Assembly: GCA_963726775.1 (NCBI GenBank) | Contig: CAVSDL010000001.1 | Coordinates: 1,116,001-1,180,000, forward strand | Source of the DNA: CAIWHR01 sp963726775 | GTDB taxonomy: Bacteria > Pseudomonadota > Gammaproteobacteria > Burkholderiales > Casimicrobiaceae | DNA: 64,000 nt | Reading direction: 5' to 3' | Shown here: piece by piece, positions 43,202 through 52,605 of the stretch | How positions within the stretch are numbered: the stretch's first letter is position 1 | How the letters are laid out: each line of letters begins with the position of its first letter | Notes under the pieces: generated by a model | Database searches by the model: none | Seen by the model: the letters and a program-made list of their open reading frames with translations, nothing else | What the model was told of the DNA's origin: nothing | Program-made: the position numbers and the translations under genes

Positions 43202-45190
43202 TCAGCCGTTTGCCGCCTGCGGTACCGAGTCCGGGTGCAACACGATGGCGTCGATCGCGGCAACCGTGCGGGCCAGCAGCCGTACCTGCGCGGCCAGCGC
43301 GGCCTCCTGCTGTTCCAGCTCGGCGACGCGCTCCTCGAGCTCGCCGCTCGCGCGGTGGATCCGCTTGATGCTCTCGAGGCGGCGCCGCAGCTGCAGGTGG
43401 TGCTCCTTCACCTGCGTCTCCAGCGGCGACATCACGGCCTTGAGCCAGCTCTCGACGTCGCGGTTCGCGATGTCGTAGACGTGCTTGACGCGCGACGCGA
43501 TCGTCTCGAAAAACCGCTTCATCAGGGCGAACTTGGCCTTGCTCACCATGTTCCACAGCGTGTTGAAATGCTGGTTGTACGCGCGCTCGAGGCGGTCGAT
43601 CTCCTTCTGGTACTTCAGCATGGAGAACGGCGGCGGCGTGTAGCGCTCGAGCCCCTGGTCCTTGGCGAAACGCATGTACATCGCCTGCATCATGTCGTGA
43701 ATTTCCGAGGACCGTCGCGCCGCGTCGTCGAAGTCGCGCCGGATCGTCGCGAAGAATTCGTTCATCGCGCCGCGCACGCCCTTCGTGAAAGGGCTGCTTT
43801 CGATATGGCGGCGTGTGCGCCCGGCGTTGGTGCGCAGCGCGTCCAGGCCAATCACGTCGAACAGCTGGTTCGTTTGCTGCGTGAACACCGTGCGGAGCGC
43901 CGCAAAGCGATGCAGACCGCGCTCGAAGAGCTCCTTCTCCTCGCGCACGCGGTCCATCATGTGCTCGACGACGTCCTGATTCTTGCCCCGCAGCGCGCGC
44001 AGCTCGGTCAGCTGTTCGGCGATGCCGTTCTGCCGGGCGTCGAGCAGCGAGCGCACGCCCGAGGCGAGCGCCTTGACCTCCGACTGCGTTGCCGCACCGA
44101 CGATGTCGCGCTTCGCCGGGATGAGCTTGCGCGACAGCGCGCCCTCGAGCACCGGCAGGCGGCTTCTTGCAAGCAGGGCATCGTCGCCGTTGACCTTGGC
44201 GAGCAACGCCTTCTGCGCCGTCACCGCGAACACCTGGGCCGGCGGGATGCCAAGGAGCCGCGCCGACGTCTTGACCTGCCGGTCGATCTCGGTGTCGATG
44301 TCGGCATCCGACTTGAGGTCGTCCCACAGTCCGTCGATTTTGTTCAGGATCACAATGCGGCCGGCCTTGGTCGCGGGATCGTCGCCCGCGAGGTACCGGT
44401 TCCATACGTCGAGGTCGGTCTTGGTGACACCGGCGTCGGCGGCGAGGATGAACAGCACCGCATGGGCGTTGGGAAGAAGATTCAGCGTGAGTTCCGGCTC
44501 GGTGCCGATCGCGTTCAGCCCCGGCGTGTCGAGGATCACCAGCCCCTGCTGGAGGAGCGGGTGCGGGAAGTTGATCACGGCGTGGCGCCAGCACGGAATG
44601 TCGACGGAGCCGTCGGCCTCGGATTCGATGGTGGCGAGGAGGTCCTCGTCGTCGTAGAGACCGTACTTTCGCGCCAGGGCAACGGGAACGCGCTTGACCT
44701 GCGACACGCGCGACAGCGCCTCGCTCATGCGCGTTGCCGACGAAAGATCGAGCCCTATCGTGACCCACTCGTCGGCGTAGTTCTTGTATTCGGCAACGGT
44801 CGCGTCCTTCAAGCGGGTCTCGATCGGCAGCAACCGGATCGACGGGGCCCGGGTCGAGTCGTAAAGAAGTTCCGTCGGGCACATCGTCGTGCGCCCGGCC
44901 GACGACGGCAGCAGGCGCTGGCCGAAGTCCGCGAAAAAGATCGCGTTGATCAGTTCGGATTTTCCGCGCGAGAACTCCGCGACGAAGGCAACGACGAGCT
45001 TGTCCTGGTGCAGGCGTTCCAGGAGCTGCTGGACCTTGATGTCGATCTGCGCGTCGGCCAGCTCCTGCTGCGCCAACCATTGATGCAGCGACGAAATGCC
45101 GAACGACAGCCGCCGCCGCCAGTCGCTGTACGCCTCGAAGCGTGCGGCGAGCTCGCGGGATTGGGACGTGCCGCCTTCCTGCCGGGTCAT
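43202..45190 (-). CDS. Dynamin-like GTPase
   Basis: 662 residues. GTPase motifs: G1 in VAEFSRGKSELINAIF, G2 region RTTMCPTEL, G3 DTPGLNAIG, G4 NKIDG. Helical stretches follow, with a long C-terminal coiled coil rich in Glu/Arg/Leu. The size and organisation fit bacterial dynamin-like proteins, which act on membranes in fusion, repair or division; the specific role is not known. I chose ATG 45188-45190 (MTRQEGGTSQ); a GTG 17 codons upstream is possible. Convergent with the ferredoxin gene and upstream of mutM in opposite order (mutM is transcribed first). Confidence 0.88.
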   Translation of the reverse strand: MTRQEGGTSQSRELAARFEAYSDWRRRLSFGISSLHQWLAQQELADAQIDIKVQQLLERLHQDKLVVAFVAEFSRGKSELINAIFFADFGQRLLPSSAGRTTMCPTELLYDSTRAPSIRLLPIETRLKDATVAEYKNYADEWVTIGLDLSSATRMSEALSRVSQVKRVPVALARKYGLYDDEDLLATIESEADGSVDIPCWRHAVINFPHPLLQQGLVILDTPGLNAIGTEPELTLNLLPNAHAVLFILAADAGVTKTDLDVWNRYLAGDDPATKAGRIVILNKIDGLWDDLKSDADIDTEIDRQVKTSARLLGIPPAQVFAVTAQKALLAKVNGDDALLARSRLPVLEGALSRKLIPAKRDIVGAATQSEVKALASGVRSLLDARQNGIAEQLTELRALRGKNQDVVEHMMDRVREEKELFERGLHRFAALRTVFTQQTNQLFDVIGLDALRTNAGRTRRHIESSPFTKGVRGAMNEFFATIRRDFDDAARRSSEIHDMMQAMYMRFAKDQGLERYTPPPFSMLKYQKEIDRLERAYNQHFNTLWNMVSKAKFALMKRFFETIASRVKHVYDIANRDVESWLKAVMSPLETQVKEHHLQLRRRLESIKRIHRASGELEERVAELEQQEAALAAQVRLLARTVAAIDAIVLHPDSVPQAANG

Positions 45191-45308
45191 CGTTATCGTG
45201 CCGGGGTCGTTGCCGGAAATCCGGGAAAGGGAATCTACCACGGCAAGCGCAGCATTTCTCGTGCCGAATCGGCCCGCCGCCCGTCCGAAGGACAGCCCAA
45301 CACGGAAT

Positions 45309-46124
45309 TCAGCGCTGGCATCGTGGACAATAGGTACTGGTGCGACCGCCCATCCGGACGGCCTTTATTGCGGTGCCGCAAACCCGGCATGGCATGCCTT
45401 CCCGGCCGTAAACATAGTAATCGAGCTGAAAATAGCCCGGTTCGCCCTGGCTGTCGACATAGTCCCTCAAAGTCGATCCACCCTTGGCGATGGCCTCGGT
45501 AAGCGTGGCGCGCACTTCCACAAGGAGCCTGCCGAGCCGAGCGGCAGAAACCCGGTTCGCGGGTGTCGTGGGGCGGATCCCGGCGCGAAACAACGCCTCG
45601 TTGGCGTAAATGTTTCCGACGCCCACGATCACGCGGTTGTCCATGAGGGCGAGCTTGATGCCCTTGGAGCGCCGACGGGTCGCCTGTTTGAGGTAGCCGG
45701 CATCGCAGGCCCTGTCGAAAGGCTCCGGTCCGAGTGACGCCAACAGCGGATGTCCGTCCGCGGGAGGCGGCACCCAGAGTATGGCGCCGAAGCGGCGGGG
45801 GTCGTGATAGCGCAACGACGTCCCGTTGTCGAGGACGATGTCGACGTGATCGTGGGCTGACGGTGCCGGGGCCCGCATGAAGGCGCGCAGGCTGCCGGTC
45901 ATCCCGAGGTGGACCAGCAGCGTGTCCTCGCCCAGGCGGAACAGCAGGTACTTGCCACGCCGGTCAACCCGGTCGAAGGCACGCCCGACCAGCATCTTTT
46001 GAAGCGATGCGGGAACCGGCCACCGCAATCGCGGGTCGTATACGTGGAATGCGGCAACGCGGCGTCCGATCACCAGCGGCGCAATGCCACGCCGCGTGGT
46101 TTCGACTTCGGGCAATTCCGGCAT
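45309..46124 (-). CDS. mutM: Formamidopyrimidine-DNA glycosylase MutM (Fpg)
   Basis: 271-residue DNA glycosylase/AP lyase that removes 8-oxoguanine and formamidopyrimidines. The nucleophile is the N-terminal Pro of MPELPEVETTRRG with catalytic E3; the RGKYLLF lysine region and the zinc finger CRVCGTAIKAVRMGGRTSTYC (four cysteines) at the C-terminus complete the enzyme. Divergent from the TPR gene over 157 bases. Confidence 0.97.
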   Translation of the reverse strand: MPELPEVETTRRGIAPLVIGRRVAAFHVYDPRLRWPVPASLQKMLVGRAFDRVDRRGKYLLFRLGEDTLLVHLGMTGSLRAFMRAPAPSAHDHVDIVLDNGTSLRYHDPRRFGAILWVPPPADGHPLLASLGPEPFDRACDAGYLKQATRRRSKGIKLALMDNRVIVGVGNIYANEALFRAGIRPTTPANRVSAARLGRLLVEVRATLTEAIAKGGSTLRDYVDSQGEPGYFQLDYYVYGREGMPCRVCGTAIKAVRMGGRTSTYCPRCQR

Positions 46125-46281
46125 CGTCGAAGCGAAAGTGGGTCGGGCAGCCGATGACGAGGCTACACGCCACGCCGGTGCAGGAGTTTGGTGCGCCGCC
46201 GAATATAACCTAAACTGGTCCGTCTCTTGGCAGCCGGACCGCTCAGCGAGCGCCGGCTCAGGGATCGTACTCCTACGCGAA

Positions 46282-48069
46282 ATGTCCATCTTGGCTCAAA
46301 TTCGTCGTTCCCGCCTCGCCCTGGCGTTTGTGGCCGCGCTCGCCGCGCTGCCGGTCACGGGAGGGGCACAGGCCCCGCTCCCGCCGGGCGCCGCGCCGTA
46401 CTCGCCCGCCCGCCCGGCGCCCGCCGAAAACGCCGATGGCCTGACGGCGGAGCTCATGTACCGGCTGCTGGTCGGGGACGTGGCGTTGCAGCGCGGCGAA
46501 CCGGCGCTCGCCGCGCGCGCGTACCTCGAGGCGGCCCGCGAGACCCGAAGCACGGCACTTGCCCGCCGCGCGACCGAAACCAGCGTTGCCGCCCGGGCCC
46601 GCTCGCTCACCGTGGAATCGGCGCGTCTGTGGAGCGAACTCGACCCCGCGGCCGAGCGGCCGAAGCAGGTCATCGCGGCGCTGGCGGGTGGCAGCTCCGG
46701 AAGGGGGTTCGACGTGCCCGGCGCGGGCAACGATGTCAAGGCCGAGCTCGAACGCGTGCTCGCCGACGCGGCGACATCGCCCGCGGCGCTCGGCGAAGCC
46801 TTTCTCCAGCTGAACCGGCTGCTCGTGCACGAGCCCGACAAGGTCGCGATATTCAAGATTGTCGAAGCCGTCGCGCAACCCTATCCGAATCTCGCCGAGG
46901 CGCGATTCGCCGTCGCGCTGGCCGCATTCAACGCCGGACTTGCCGACAGCGCGACTTCGGCGGTAGCGCATCAGGCCGTGGATCGCGCGCTTGCCTTGAA
47001 GCCGGACTGGGAGCGCGCCGCGATGCTGAAGGCCGAGATCCTGGCCAGGGACTCGCCCGCCGAGGCGATCGCCTATCTGACGGCGTACCTCAAGGCGCAG
47101 CCGGAGTCGAAGGCGGCGGCCGGCGCGTTGGCGCAGCTCTACGTCGAGCAGAAGCGGTACGCCGAAGCGCGCGCCATCTTCGAGCGATTCTGGGAGGCCG
47201 ACAGGAGCAACCGGGACTTCCAGTTCGCGATTGCGGCGCTGGCGGTGCAGATGAAGGACTGGGCTGCCGCGGAGGCGCTGTTCGAGGATCTGAAGCGCGG
47301 GGACTACGACGACAACGGCGGGGTGGACCTCTATCTTGCCCAGATCGCCGAGGAAACCGGCCGTTACGAACTCGCTTTCGAGCGCTATGCCGCTGTCCCC
47401 GACGGCGAGCGGGCATGGCTCGCGAAGCTGCGCGCTGCGGCGATGCTGGCAAAGCAGAATCGCCTCGTCGAGGCGCGACGCTATCTCGCGGATCTGCCGG
47501 CGGTGACGATCGACCAGCGGGTGCAGGTGCGGCAGGCCGAGGCGCAGATCCTTCGCGATGCAGGCGATAACGCCGGTGCGTACGCGGTGCTGACGCAGGC
47601 GCTCCTCGAGCATCCCGATCAGCCGGATCTTCTCTACGACACAGCGATGGTGGCCGAGAAGCTCGACAGGATCGACGTGGTCGAGGCGCGCCTCGGACGC
47701 CTGATCGAAATGAACCCGAAAAACGCGCACGCGCTCAACGCTTTGGGCTACACGCTCGTCGACAGAACGCCGCGCGCCAGCGAGGGCCTCGCGCTGATCG
47801 AACGCGCGTACCAGATTTCGCCGGCGGACCCGTTCATTCTCGACAGCATGGGCTGGGCGTATTTCCGCACGGGCAAGCTCGACGACGCCGAGGCCTACCT
47901 CCGTCGTGCGCTCGCGGACCGGCCGGACGCCGAAATCGCCGCTCACCTCGGCGAGGTGCTCTGGGCGAGGGGCGAACGCGTGCGCGCGCAGGAAGTCTGG
48001 CAGTCGCAGTTGAAGTCCACGCCGGACAACCCCGTGCTACTTGAAACCGTCCGCCGACTCGCGCGTTAG
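46282..48069 (+). CDS. TPR-repeat exported protein
   Basis: 595 residues with a signal peptide (about 1-31, ending GGAQA) and many tetratricopeptide repeats: the ALGYTLVDRTPRASEGLALIE and DSMGWAYFRTGKLDDAEAYL units near 475-540 are clearest. It is likely a periplasmic scaffold or outer-membrane-associated protein. In betaproteobacteria this gene precedes lolB and ispE and follows mutM divergently, as here, which hints at an envelope role. The ATG at 46282 is preferred because the signal peptide begins there. Confidence 0.86.
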   Translation: MSILAQIRRSRLALAFVAALAALPVTGGAQAPLPPGAAPYSPARPAPAENADGLTAELMYRLLVGDVALQRGEPALAARAYLEAARETRSTALARRATETSVAARARSLTVESARLWSELDPAAERPKQVIAALAGGSSGRGFDVPGAGNDVKAELERVLADAATSPAALGEAFLQLNRLLVHEPDKVAIFKIVEAVAQPYPNLAEARFAVALAAFNAGLADSATSAVAHQAVDRALALKPDWERAAMLKAEILARDSPAEAIAYLTAYLKAQPESKAAAGALAQLYVEQKRYAEARAIFERFWEADRSNRDFQFAIAALAVQMKDWAAAEALFEDLKRGDYDDNGGVDLYLAQIAEETGRYELAFERYAAVPDGERAWLAKLRAAAMLAKQNRLVEARRYLADLPAVTIDQRVQVRQAEAQILRDAGDNAGAYAVLTQALLEHPDQPDLLYDTAMVAEKLDRIDVVEARLGRLIEMNPKNAHALNALGYTLVDRTPRASEGLALIERAYQISPADPFILDSMGWAYFRTGKLDDAEAYLRRALADRPDAEIAAHLGEVLWARGERVRAQEVWQSQLKSTPDNPVLLETVRRLAR

Positions 48070-48123
48070 GAGCCTCCGCCGCATTCGCCTGCGCTCCGTC
48101 GCTGCGCCGCGCGGGGGGTTCCC

Positions 48124-48756
48124 ATGACGATTCCCTGCCCGGAATGGCCGCGCGTTGCTGCGACACGATGGCGCGCCGCGCAACTGTCGATCTGGGCCAT
48201 TGTTCTGGCCGCGTGCGCCGGCGTTCCTCCGTCGGGGCCCGGTTCGGCGCCGGAGCCCTCCGCGCCGTTCGCCCTTGACGGCAGGCTCTCCGCGCGCCGC
48301 GCAGGAGAAGCGTTCACCGGCAATTTCACCTGGCATCACGTGCCACCGCGCGATGAACTCGTCCTGACGACACCGCTTGGCCAGACGATTGCCGAAATCA
48401 CCGGCGATGCGGAGCTGCCCCGCCTTGAAGTGCGCACGAGCGACGGGGTCCGCAGCGAAGCGGCCGATTGGGCGACGCTGACCCAACGGACGTTCGGAAT
48501 CCCGTTGCCGGTGATCAGTCTTGCCGCCTGGATTCGAGGCATCCCGCGTGCCGGCGCGCCCTACATGATCGAACGCGACGAAGCGGGGCGGACGTCCGTA
48601 TTGCGACAGGAAGGCTGGGAAATCGTGTACGGCTACGCCGAGGGTCCGGGAGCGGTGCCGAACAAATTGCGGCTGACCTATCCGGACATCGATATTCGCG
48701 TCATCGTCGACCGATGGCGGGTTCCGTCACTCGGCCCGCTGAGCGTGCAGGAATAG
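48124..48756 (+). CDS. lolB: Outer membrane lipoprotein receptor LolB
   Basis: 210 residues. A signal sequence ends in a lipobox (VLAAC, lipidated C31); the mature part has the LolB hydrophobic-cavity fold: FALDGRLSARRAGEAFTGNFTWHH and VILTTPLGQ-like strand. LolB takes lipoproteins from LolA and places them in the outer membrane, so the cell has a Gram-negative outer membrane. Upstream of ispE. Confidence 0.9.
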   Translation: MTIPCPEWPRVAATRWRAAQLSIWAIVLAACAGVPPSGPGSAPEPSAPFALDGRLSARRAGEAFTGNFTWHHVPPRDELVLTTPLGQTIAEITGDAELPRLEVRTSDGVRSEAADWATLTQRTFGIPLPVISLAAWIRGIPRAGAPYMIERDEAGRTSVLRQEGWEIVYGYAEGPGAVPNKLRLTYPDIDIRVIVDRWRVPSLGPLSVQE

Positions 48757-48839
48757 GTGCCGGACGCAGTGCGGAAACCTGTATCCACTCTGGCGTGCAG
48801 AAGCTGGCGCCGCCGGGTCCGCGCGGCGACAATCGCGGC

Positions 48840-49676
48840 ATGCGCACGCTGACAGTGCCGGCGCCGGCCAAGCTCAACCTATTCCTGCACGTGACCGGCC
48901 GCCAGCCGGATGGCTACCACGCGCTCGAAACCGTCTTCGTGGCGCTTGACTACGGCGATGTGATTCACCTTTCCCGTCGTGACGATGGATCGATTCGCCG
49001 GGCGAACACCATTCCTGGCGTAGCGGCGGAGGATGATCTCGCGGTACGCGCGGCGAATGCGCTGCAACAGGCCACCGGGTGCCGCGACGGCGTCGATATC
49101 GCGGTCACAAAACGGGTTCCCATTGGGGGAGGTCTCGGAGGGGGCAGCTCGGACGCCGCCTCCGTTCTCCTTGCCCTCAACCGACTATGGAATGTCAATC
49201 TTTCCCGCGCCGAGCTGATGCGCATCGGGCTCGCACTGGGCGCCGACGTTCCTTTTTTCGTATTCGGCCAGCCGGCAATCGCGCGTGGAATCGGCGAACA
49301 GCTCCGACCCATTTCGTTGCCGCCCCTTTGGATCGCCGTAATCACCCCCGCCATCTCGGTTTCGACCGCGGCCATATTCGCTGCGCCCGAATTGACACGG
49401 AACACCGCGTCGGCGAAAATAGACGTCTTTTCCGAGGGTTATGGACGGAACGATCTGCAAGCCGTTGCGGAAGCACGTTTTCCGGCCATTGCCTCGGCGC
49501 TCGCGGAACTTCGCCGGCGCTCGCCGATGGCGCGGATGACGGGTTCGGGCGGAAGCGTTTTCGCGCCGTTCCCCTTCGAGGAGCAGGCGCGAAGCGCGCT
49601 CGCGGCGCGGTTGCCGGGGATGGATGGTTTTGTTGCCCGCACGCTGTCGCGCCACCCTCTCGCGTCCTTCGCATGA
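48840..49676 (+). CDS. ispE: 4-diphosphocytidyl-2-C-methyl-D-erythritol kinase
   Basis: 278-residue GHMP kinase of the MEP isoprenoid pathway. ATP loop PIGGGLGGGSSDAASVL, substrate motif PAKLNLFLHVTGRQPDGYH at the N-terminus with K10, D in GADVPFF. The MEP pathway, not mevalonate, is thus used. ATG 48840; the frame upstream is a lolB shadow. Followed by tRNA-Gln and prs as in most betaproteobacteria. Confidence 0.95.
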   Translation: MRTLTVPAPAKLNLFLHVTGRQPDGYHALETVFVALDYGDVIHLSRRDDGSIRRANTIPGVAAEDDLAVRAANALQQATGCRDGVDIAVTKRVPIGGGLGGGSSDAASVLLALNRLWNVNLSRAELMRIGLALGADVPFFVFGQPAIARGIGEQLRPISLPPLWIAVITPAISVSTAAIFAAPELTRNTASAKIDVFSEGYGRNDLQAVAEARFPAIASALAELRRRSPMARMTGSGGSVFAPFPFEEQARSALAARLPGMDGFVARTLSRHPLASFA

Positions 49677-49734
49677 CGCTCGGAACGGGTTCCACGCAGG
49701 ATCCTCGCGCCCTCCTGCGCGCCGGTTTTTCCGC

Positions 49735-49811
49735 TGGGGAGTCGCCAAGTTGGTTAAGGCACCGGATTTTGATTCCGGCATTCGAAGGTTCGAATCCTTC
49801 CTCCCCAGCCA
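49735..49811 (+). tRNA. tRNA-Gln (anticodon UUG)
   Basis: Cloverleaf folds fully: acceptor TGGGGAG (49735-49741) with CTCCCCA (49801-49807), discriminator G, encoded CCA (49809-49811). The anticodon arm CCGGA-TTTTGAT-TCCGG has anticodon TTG, and the T arm holds GGTTCGAATCC. Close to E. coli tRNA-Gln. Between ispE and prs. Confidence 0.97.
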
Positions 49812-49874
49812 CTCATCGACGGGCGATGCGCTCCGCGCCGGCCGGACGGCCCGGTCGTTTGAGAAGAAGGTGCC

Positions 49875-50825
49875 ATGGCTTTTGAGCGCATGAGAGTCTT
49901 CACCGGCAACGCGAACCCGAAGCTTGCCGAGGCGGTATGCCGGCACCTCAACATCAGCCTCGGACGCTGCATCGTCGGGCAATTTTCCGACGGCGAAGTC
50001 ATGGTGGAATTGCTGGAAAACGTTCGCGGCCGCGACATTTTCCTGCTGCAGTCCAGCTGCGCTCCTACCAACGACAACCTGATGGAAATCCTGGTGATGA
50101 CGGACGCGCTGAAACGTGCATCCGCCGGGCGCATCACCGCGTGCATGCCGTATTTCGGCTACGCGCGGCAGGATCGGCGGCCGCGTTCCGCGCGCGTCCC
50201 GATCACCGCCAAGGTCGTCGCCGATCTGCTGACGACCGTGGGCGTCGACCGCGTGATGGTGATGGACCTGCATGCCGACCAGATCCAGGGGTTCTTCAAC
50301 ATCCCCGTCGACAACATCTACGCGACCCCGATCCTGCTGGGCGACCTGTGGAAGCAGAATTACGACGATCTGCTGGTCGTCTCTCCCGATGTCGGCGGCG
50401 TGGTCCGCGCCCGCGCCATTGCCAAGCGCCTCGACTCCGAACTCGCGATCATCGACAAGCGCCGCCCGCGCGCCAACGTCTCCGAGGTGATGAACATCAT
50501 TGGCGACGTCACCGGGCGCACCTGCGTGCTCATGGACGACCTCGTCGATACGGCCAACACGCTTTGCAAGGCCGCGACGGCGTTGAAGGAGCACGGCGCG
50601 AAGAAGGTCGTCGCGTATTGCACGCACCCCGTGCTTTCCGGCGGCGCCGTGCCGCGCATTGCAGCCTCCGAGCTCGACGAGCTCGTCGTCACCGACACCA
50701 TCCCGCTCACCGACGAAGCCAAGGCGTGCCCGCGTATTCGCCAGCTTTCGTGCGCGCAGCTCCTCGCCGAGACGATGACGCGGGTTTCGAACGAGGAATC
50801 GGTGAGTTCGCTGTTCACCGAGTGA
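49875..50825 (+). CDS. prs: Ribose-phosphate pyrophosphokinase (PRPP synthase)
   Basis: 316-residue enzyme that makes PRPP from ribose 5-phosphate and ATP, feeding purine, pyrimidine, His, Trp and NAD synthesis. Flag and loop motifs: DLHADQIQGFFNIPVDN, VVSPDVGGVVRARAIAK, and the PRPP loop VLMDDLVDTANTLC. Ribosome binding site AGAAGG before ATG 49875. Transcribed after tRNA-Gln. Confidence 0.97.
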   Translation: MAFERMRVFTGNANPKLAEAVCRHLNISLGRCIVGQFSDGEVMVELLENVRGRDIFLLQSSCAPTNDNLMEILVMTDALKRASAGRITACMPYFGYARQDRRPRSARVPITAKVVADLLTTVGVDRVMVMDLHADQIQGFFNIPVDNIYATPILLGDLWKQNYDDLLVVSPDVGGVVRARAIAKRLDSELAIIDKRRPRANVSEVMNIIGDVTGRTCVLMDDLVDTANTLCKAATALKEHGAKKVVAYCTHPVLSGGAVPRIAASELDELVVTDTIPLTDEAKACPRIRQLSCAQLLAETMTRVSNEESVSSLFTE

Positions 50826-51149
50826 TTGTCGCGGACACGGTGTGCAGCGGTGCCCGCATGGCGTTTCCGGCGCATTGACCATGGGTTCGCGTTGGTGGCT
50901 TCGGCTCGGTACGGGGGGGCGGCCGCGCGACCGCCTTGCCGTCGATGGCTCCAATGCGCGCCGCGGCGCCCGAACCCCATGCCGGTAGCGGTGCTTGCGA
51001 GAGGCGCCCGAATCCGTTTATAATTCAAAGCTTTCCCCGCGGTCGGCCGCAATCGGCCCGGCGGGATGTCGCCCACCGCGGACGACCGGGACGGGCCCTT
51101 GCGACAGGGCGCCCACTCCCGGAAGGCCGCAGACATCAGGAGTGGCACC
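50826..51149 (+). promoter_or_regulatory. prs-rplY intergenic region with rplY promoter
   Basis: 324 bases without a gene. A sigma-70 promoter is visible: TTGCGA (50995-51000), 18-base spacer, perfect TATAAT (51019-51024). The leader of about 120 bases to rplY is GC-rich and may fold. A good ribosome binding site (AGGAG) stands just before the rplY start. Confidence 0.6.
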
Positions 51150-51905
51150 ATGCAATTCGAGTTCACCGCATTTCCGCGCGATACCGAAGGCCGCGGCGCC
51201 AGCCGCCGGATGCGGCGCGCGGGCAAGGCTCCGGGAATCGTCTATGGCGGGGCCTCCTCCCCGCAGCCGATCGAGCTCGACCACAATGCGCTGTTCCACG
51301 CGCTGCGCAACGAGGCATTCCATTCGTCGATACTGACCATGAAGCTCGCCGGTGGCGCCACCAAGGTGCTGCTGCGCGACGTGCAGATGCATCCGTTCCG
51401 CAATGAAATCCTGCATGTGGACTTTCAGCGGATCGACGAGAGCCGCAAGATTCACATGAAGGTGCCCCTGCACTTCATCAACGGCGAGAATTCGCCGGCG
51501 GTCAAGGTCTCGGGCGCGATCGTCAGCCACGTGACGAACGAGCTCGACATCTCGTGCCTGCCGAAGGACCTGCCCGGATTCATCGAGGTGGATTTGAGCG
51601 ACCTGGATGTGGGCCACTCGATCCACGTATCGTCGCTGAAGCTTCCTGCGGGCGTGGCCGCCGTCACGCGCGGGAAGCTCGACCCGGTCGTTGCCGCTGC
51701 GGTCGTTCCGAAGGCGCACGTCGAAGAAGCGGTCGAGGCTGTGCCCGGCGCCGAAGCAGCAGCCGGCGCGGCAGCGGCGCCCGGCGTGGCGGCGGCACCC
51801 GGCGCGGCAGCGGCACCCGGTGCCGAGGCGAAGCCGGCCGATAAGGAAGGCGAGAAGAAGGAAGCAGGGAAGGACGCCAAGAAGGACGACAAGAAAAGGA
51901 AATAG
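51150..51905 (+). CDS. rplY: 50S ribosomal protein L25/general stress protein Ctc
   Basis: 251 residues. An N-terminal L25 5S-rRNA-binding domain (1-95, EGRGASRRMRRAGKAPGIVYG is the hallmark) is joined to the TL5/Ctc C-terminal domain (to about 190). A tail of Ala-Ala-Pro-Gly repeats and a Lys/Asp/Glu-rich end (190-251) follows; low complexity. ATG 51150. A terminator follows. Confidence 0.94.
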   Translation: MQFEFTAFPRDTEGRGASRRMRRAGKAPGIVYGGASSPQPIELDHNALFHALRNEAFHSSILTMKLAGGATKVLLRDVQMHPFRNEILHVDFQRIDESRKIHMKVPLHFINGENSPAVKVSGAIVSHVTNELDISCLPKDLPGFIEVDLSDLDVGHSIHVSSLKLPAGVAAVTRGKLDPVVAAAVVPKAHVEEAVEAVPGAEAAAGAAAAPGVAAAPGAAAAPGAEAKPADKEGEKKEAGKDAKKDDKKRK

Positions 51906-51929
51906 GCCTTCGCGTCGCCTCGGCACGAA

Positions 51930-51960
51930 GGCCCGCCGCGGGCGCCCCGGCGGGCCTTTT
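51930..51960 (+). terminator. Intrinsic terminator of rplY
   Basis: GGCCCGCC (51930-51937) and GGCGGGCC (51949-51956) form a perfect 8-bp stem, followed directly by TTTT. An upstream hairpin (GGCCTTCG 51905-51912 with CGAAGGCC 51926-51933) shares bases 51930-51933 with the terminator stem, so the two cannot form together. Confidence 0.85.
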
Positions 51961-52014
51961 GGTTGCGGAGTCGGCGCGACGGACTTGCGCGCGGCATGAC
52001 CTGCGATCATCGAC

Positions 52015-52605
52015 ATGGGCTCCCCGATCCGCCTTCTCGTCGGCCTTGGCAATCCGGGCCGCGAGCACGAAGCGACGCGGCATAACGCCGGCTTCTGGTT
52101 CGCTGACGCTCTCGCGGTGCGGCTCCGCGGCGCGTTCGTCGCCGAAGGCAAATTTCACGGGCTTGTGGCCCGGGGGGCGGACGACCTGCGGCTGTTGAAG
52201 CCCGCGACGTACATGAATCTCTCCGGGCGATCGGTCGCGGCTCTTGCGCGCTTTTTTGACATCGCCCCCGCGGAAATCCTCGTCGTTCACGATGAACTCG
52301 ATCTCCTTCCCGGCGAGGTGAAGATGAAGATGGGCGGCGGGCATGCGGGCCACAACGGCCTCCGCGACATCGACGCGCAACTGGGCGACAGCGGGTTCTG
52401 GCGGCTGCGGCTGGGGATCGGCCATCCCCGGGATTCGGCGATCCCGCAACAGGACGTCGTCGACTACGTCCTTCACCCGCCCGTGTCCGGCGAACGCATG
52501 GCGATCATGGGAGCGATCGACAAAGGTCTCGACGCGTGGCCGATGATCGCCGCCGGCGATTTCGAGCGCGCGATGCTGGCGCTGCACACGAAGGACGCGC
52601 AATGA
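52015..52605 (+). CDS. pth: Peptidyl-tRNA hydrolase
   Basis: 196-residue esterase that recycles peptidyl-tRNA released from ribosomes. Family segments: LLVGLGNPGREHEATRHNAG with catalytic H23, KPATYMNLSGRSV, and the catalytic Asp in VHDELDLLPG. Full length. Its stop overlaps the ychF start (ATGA). Confidence 0.96.
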   Translation: MGSPIRLLVGLGNPGREHEATRHNAGFWFADALAVRLRGAFVAEGKFHGLVARGADDLRLLKPATYMNLSGRSVAALARFFDIAPAEILVVHDELDLLPGEVKMKMGGGHAGHNGLRDIDAQLGDSGFWRLRLGIGHPRDSAIPQQDVVDYVLHPPVSGERMAIMGAIDKGLDAWPMIAAGDFERAMLALHTKDAQ

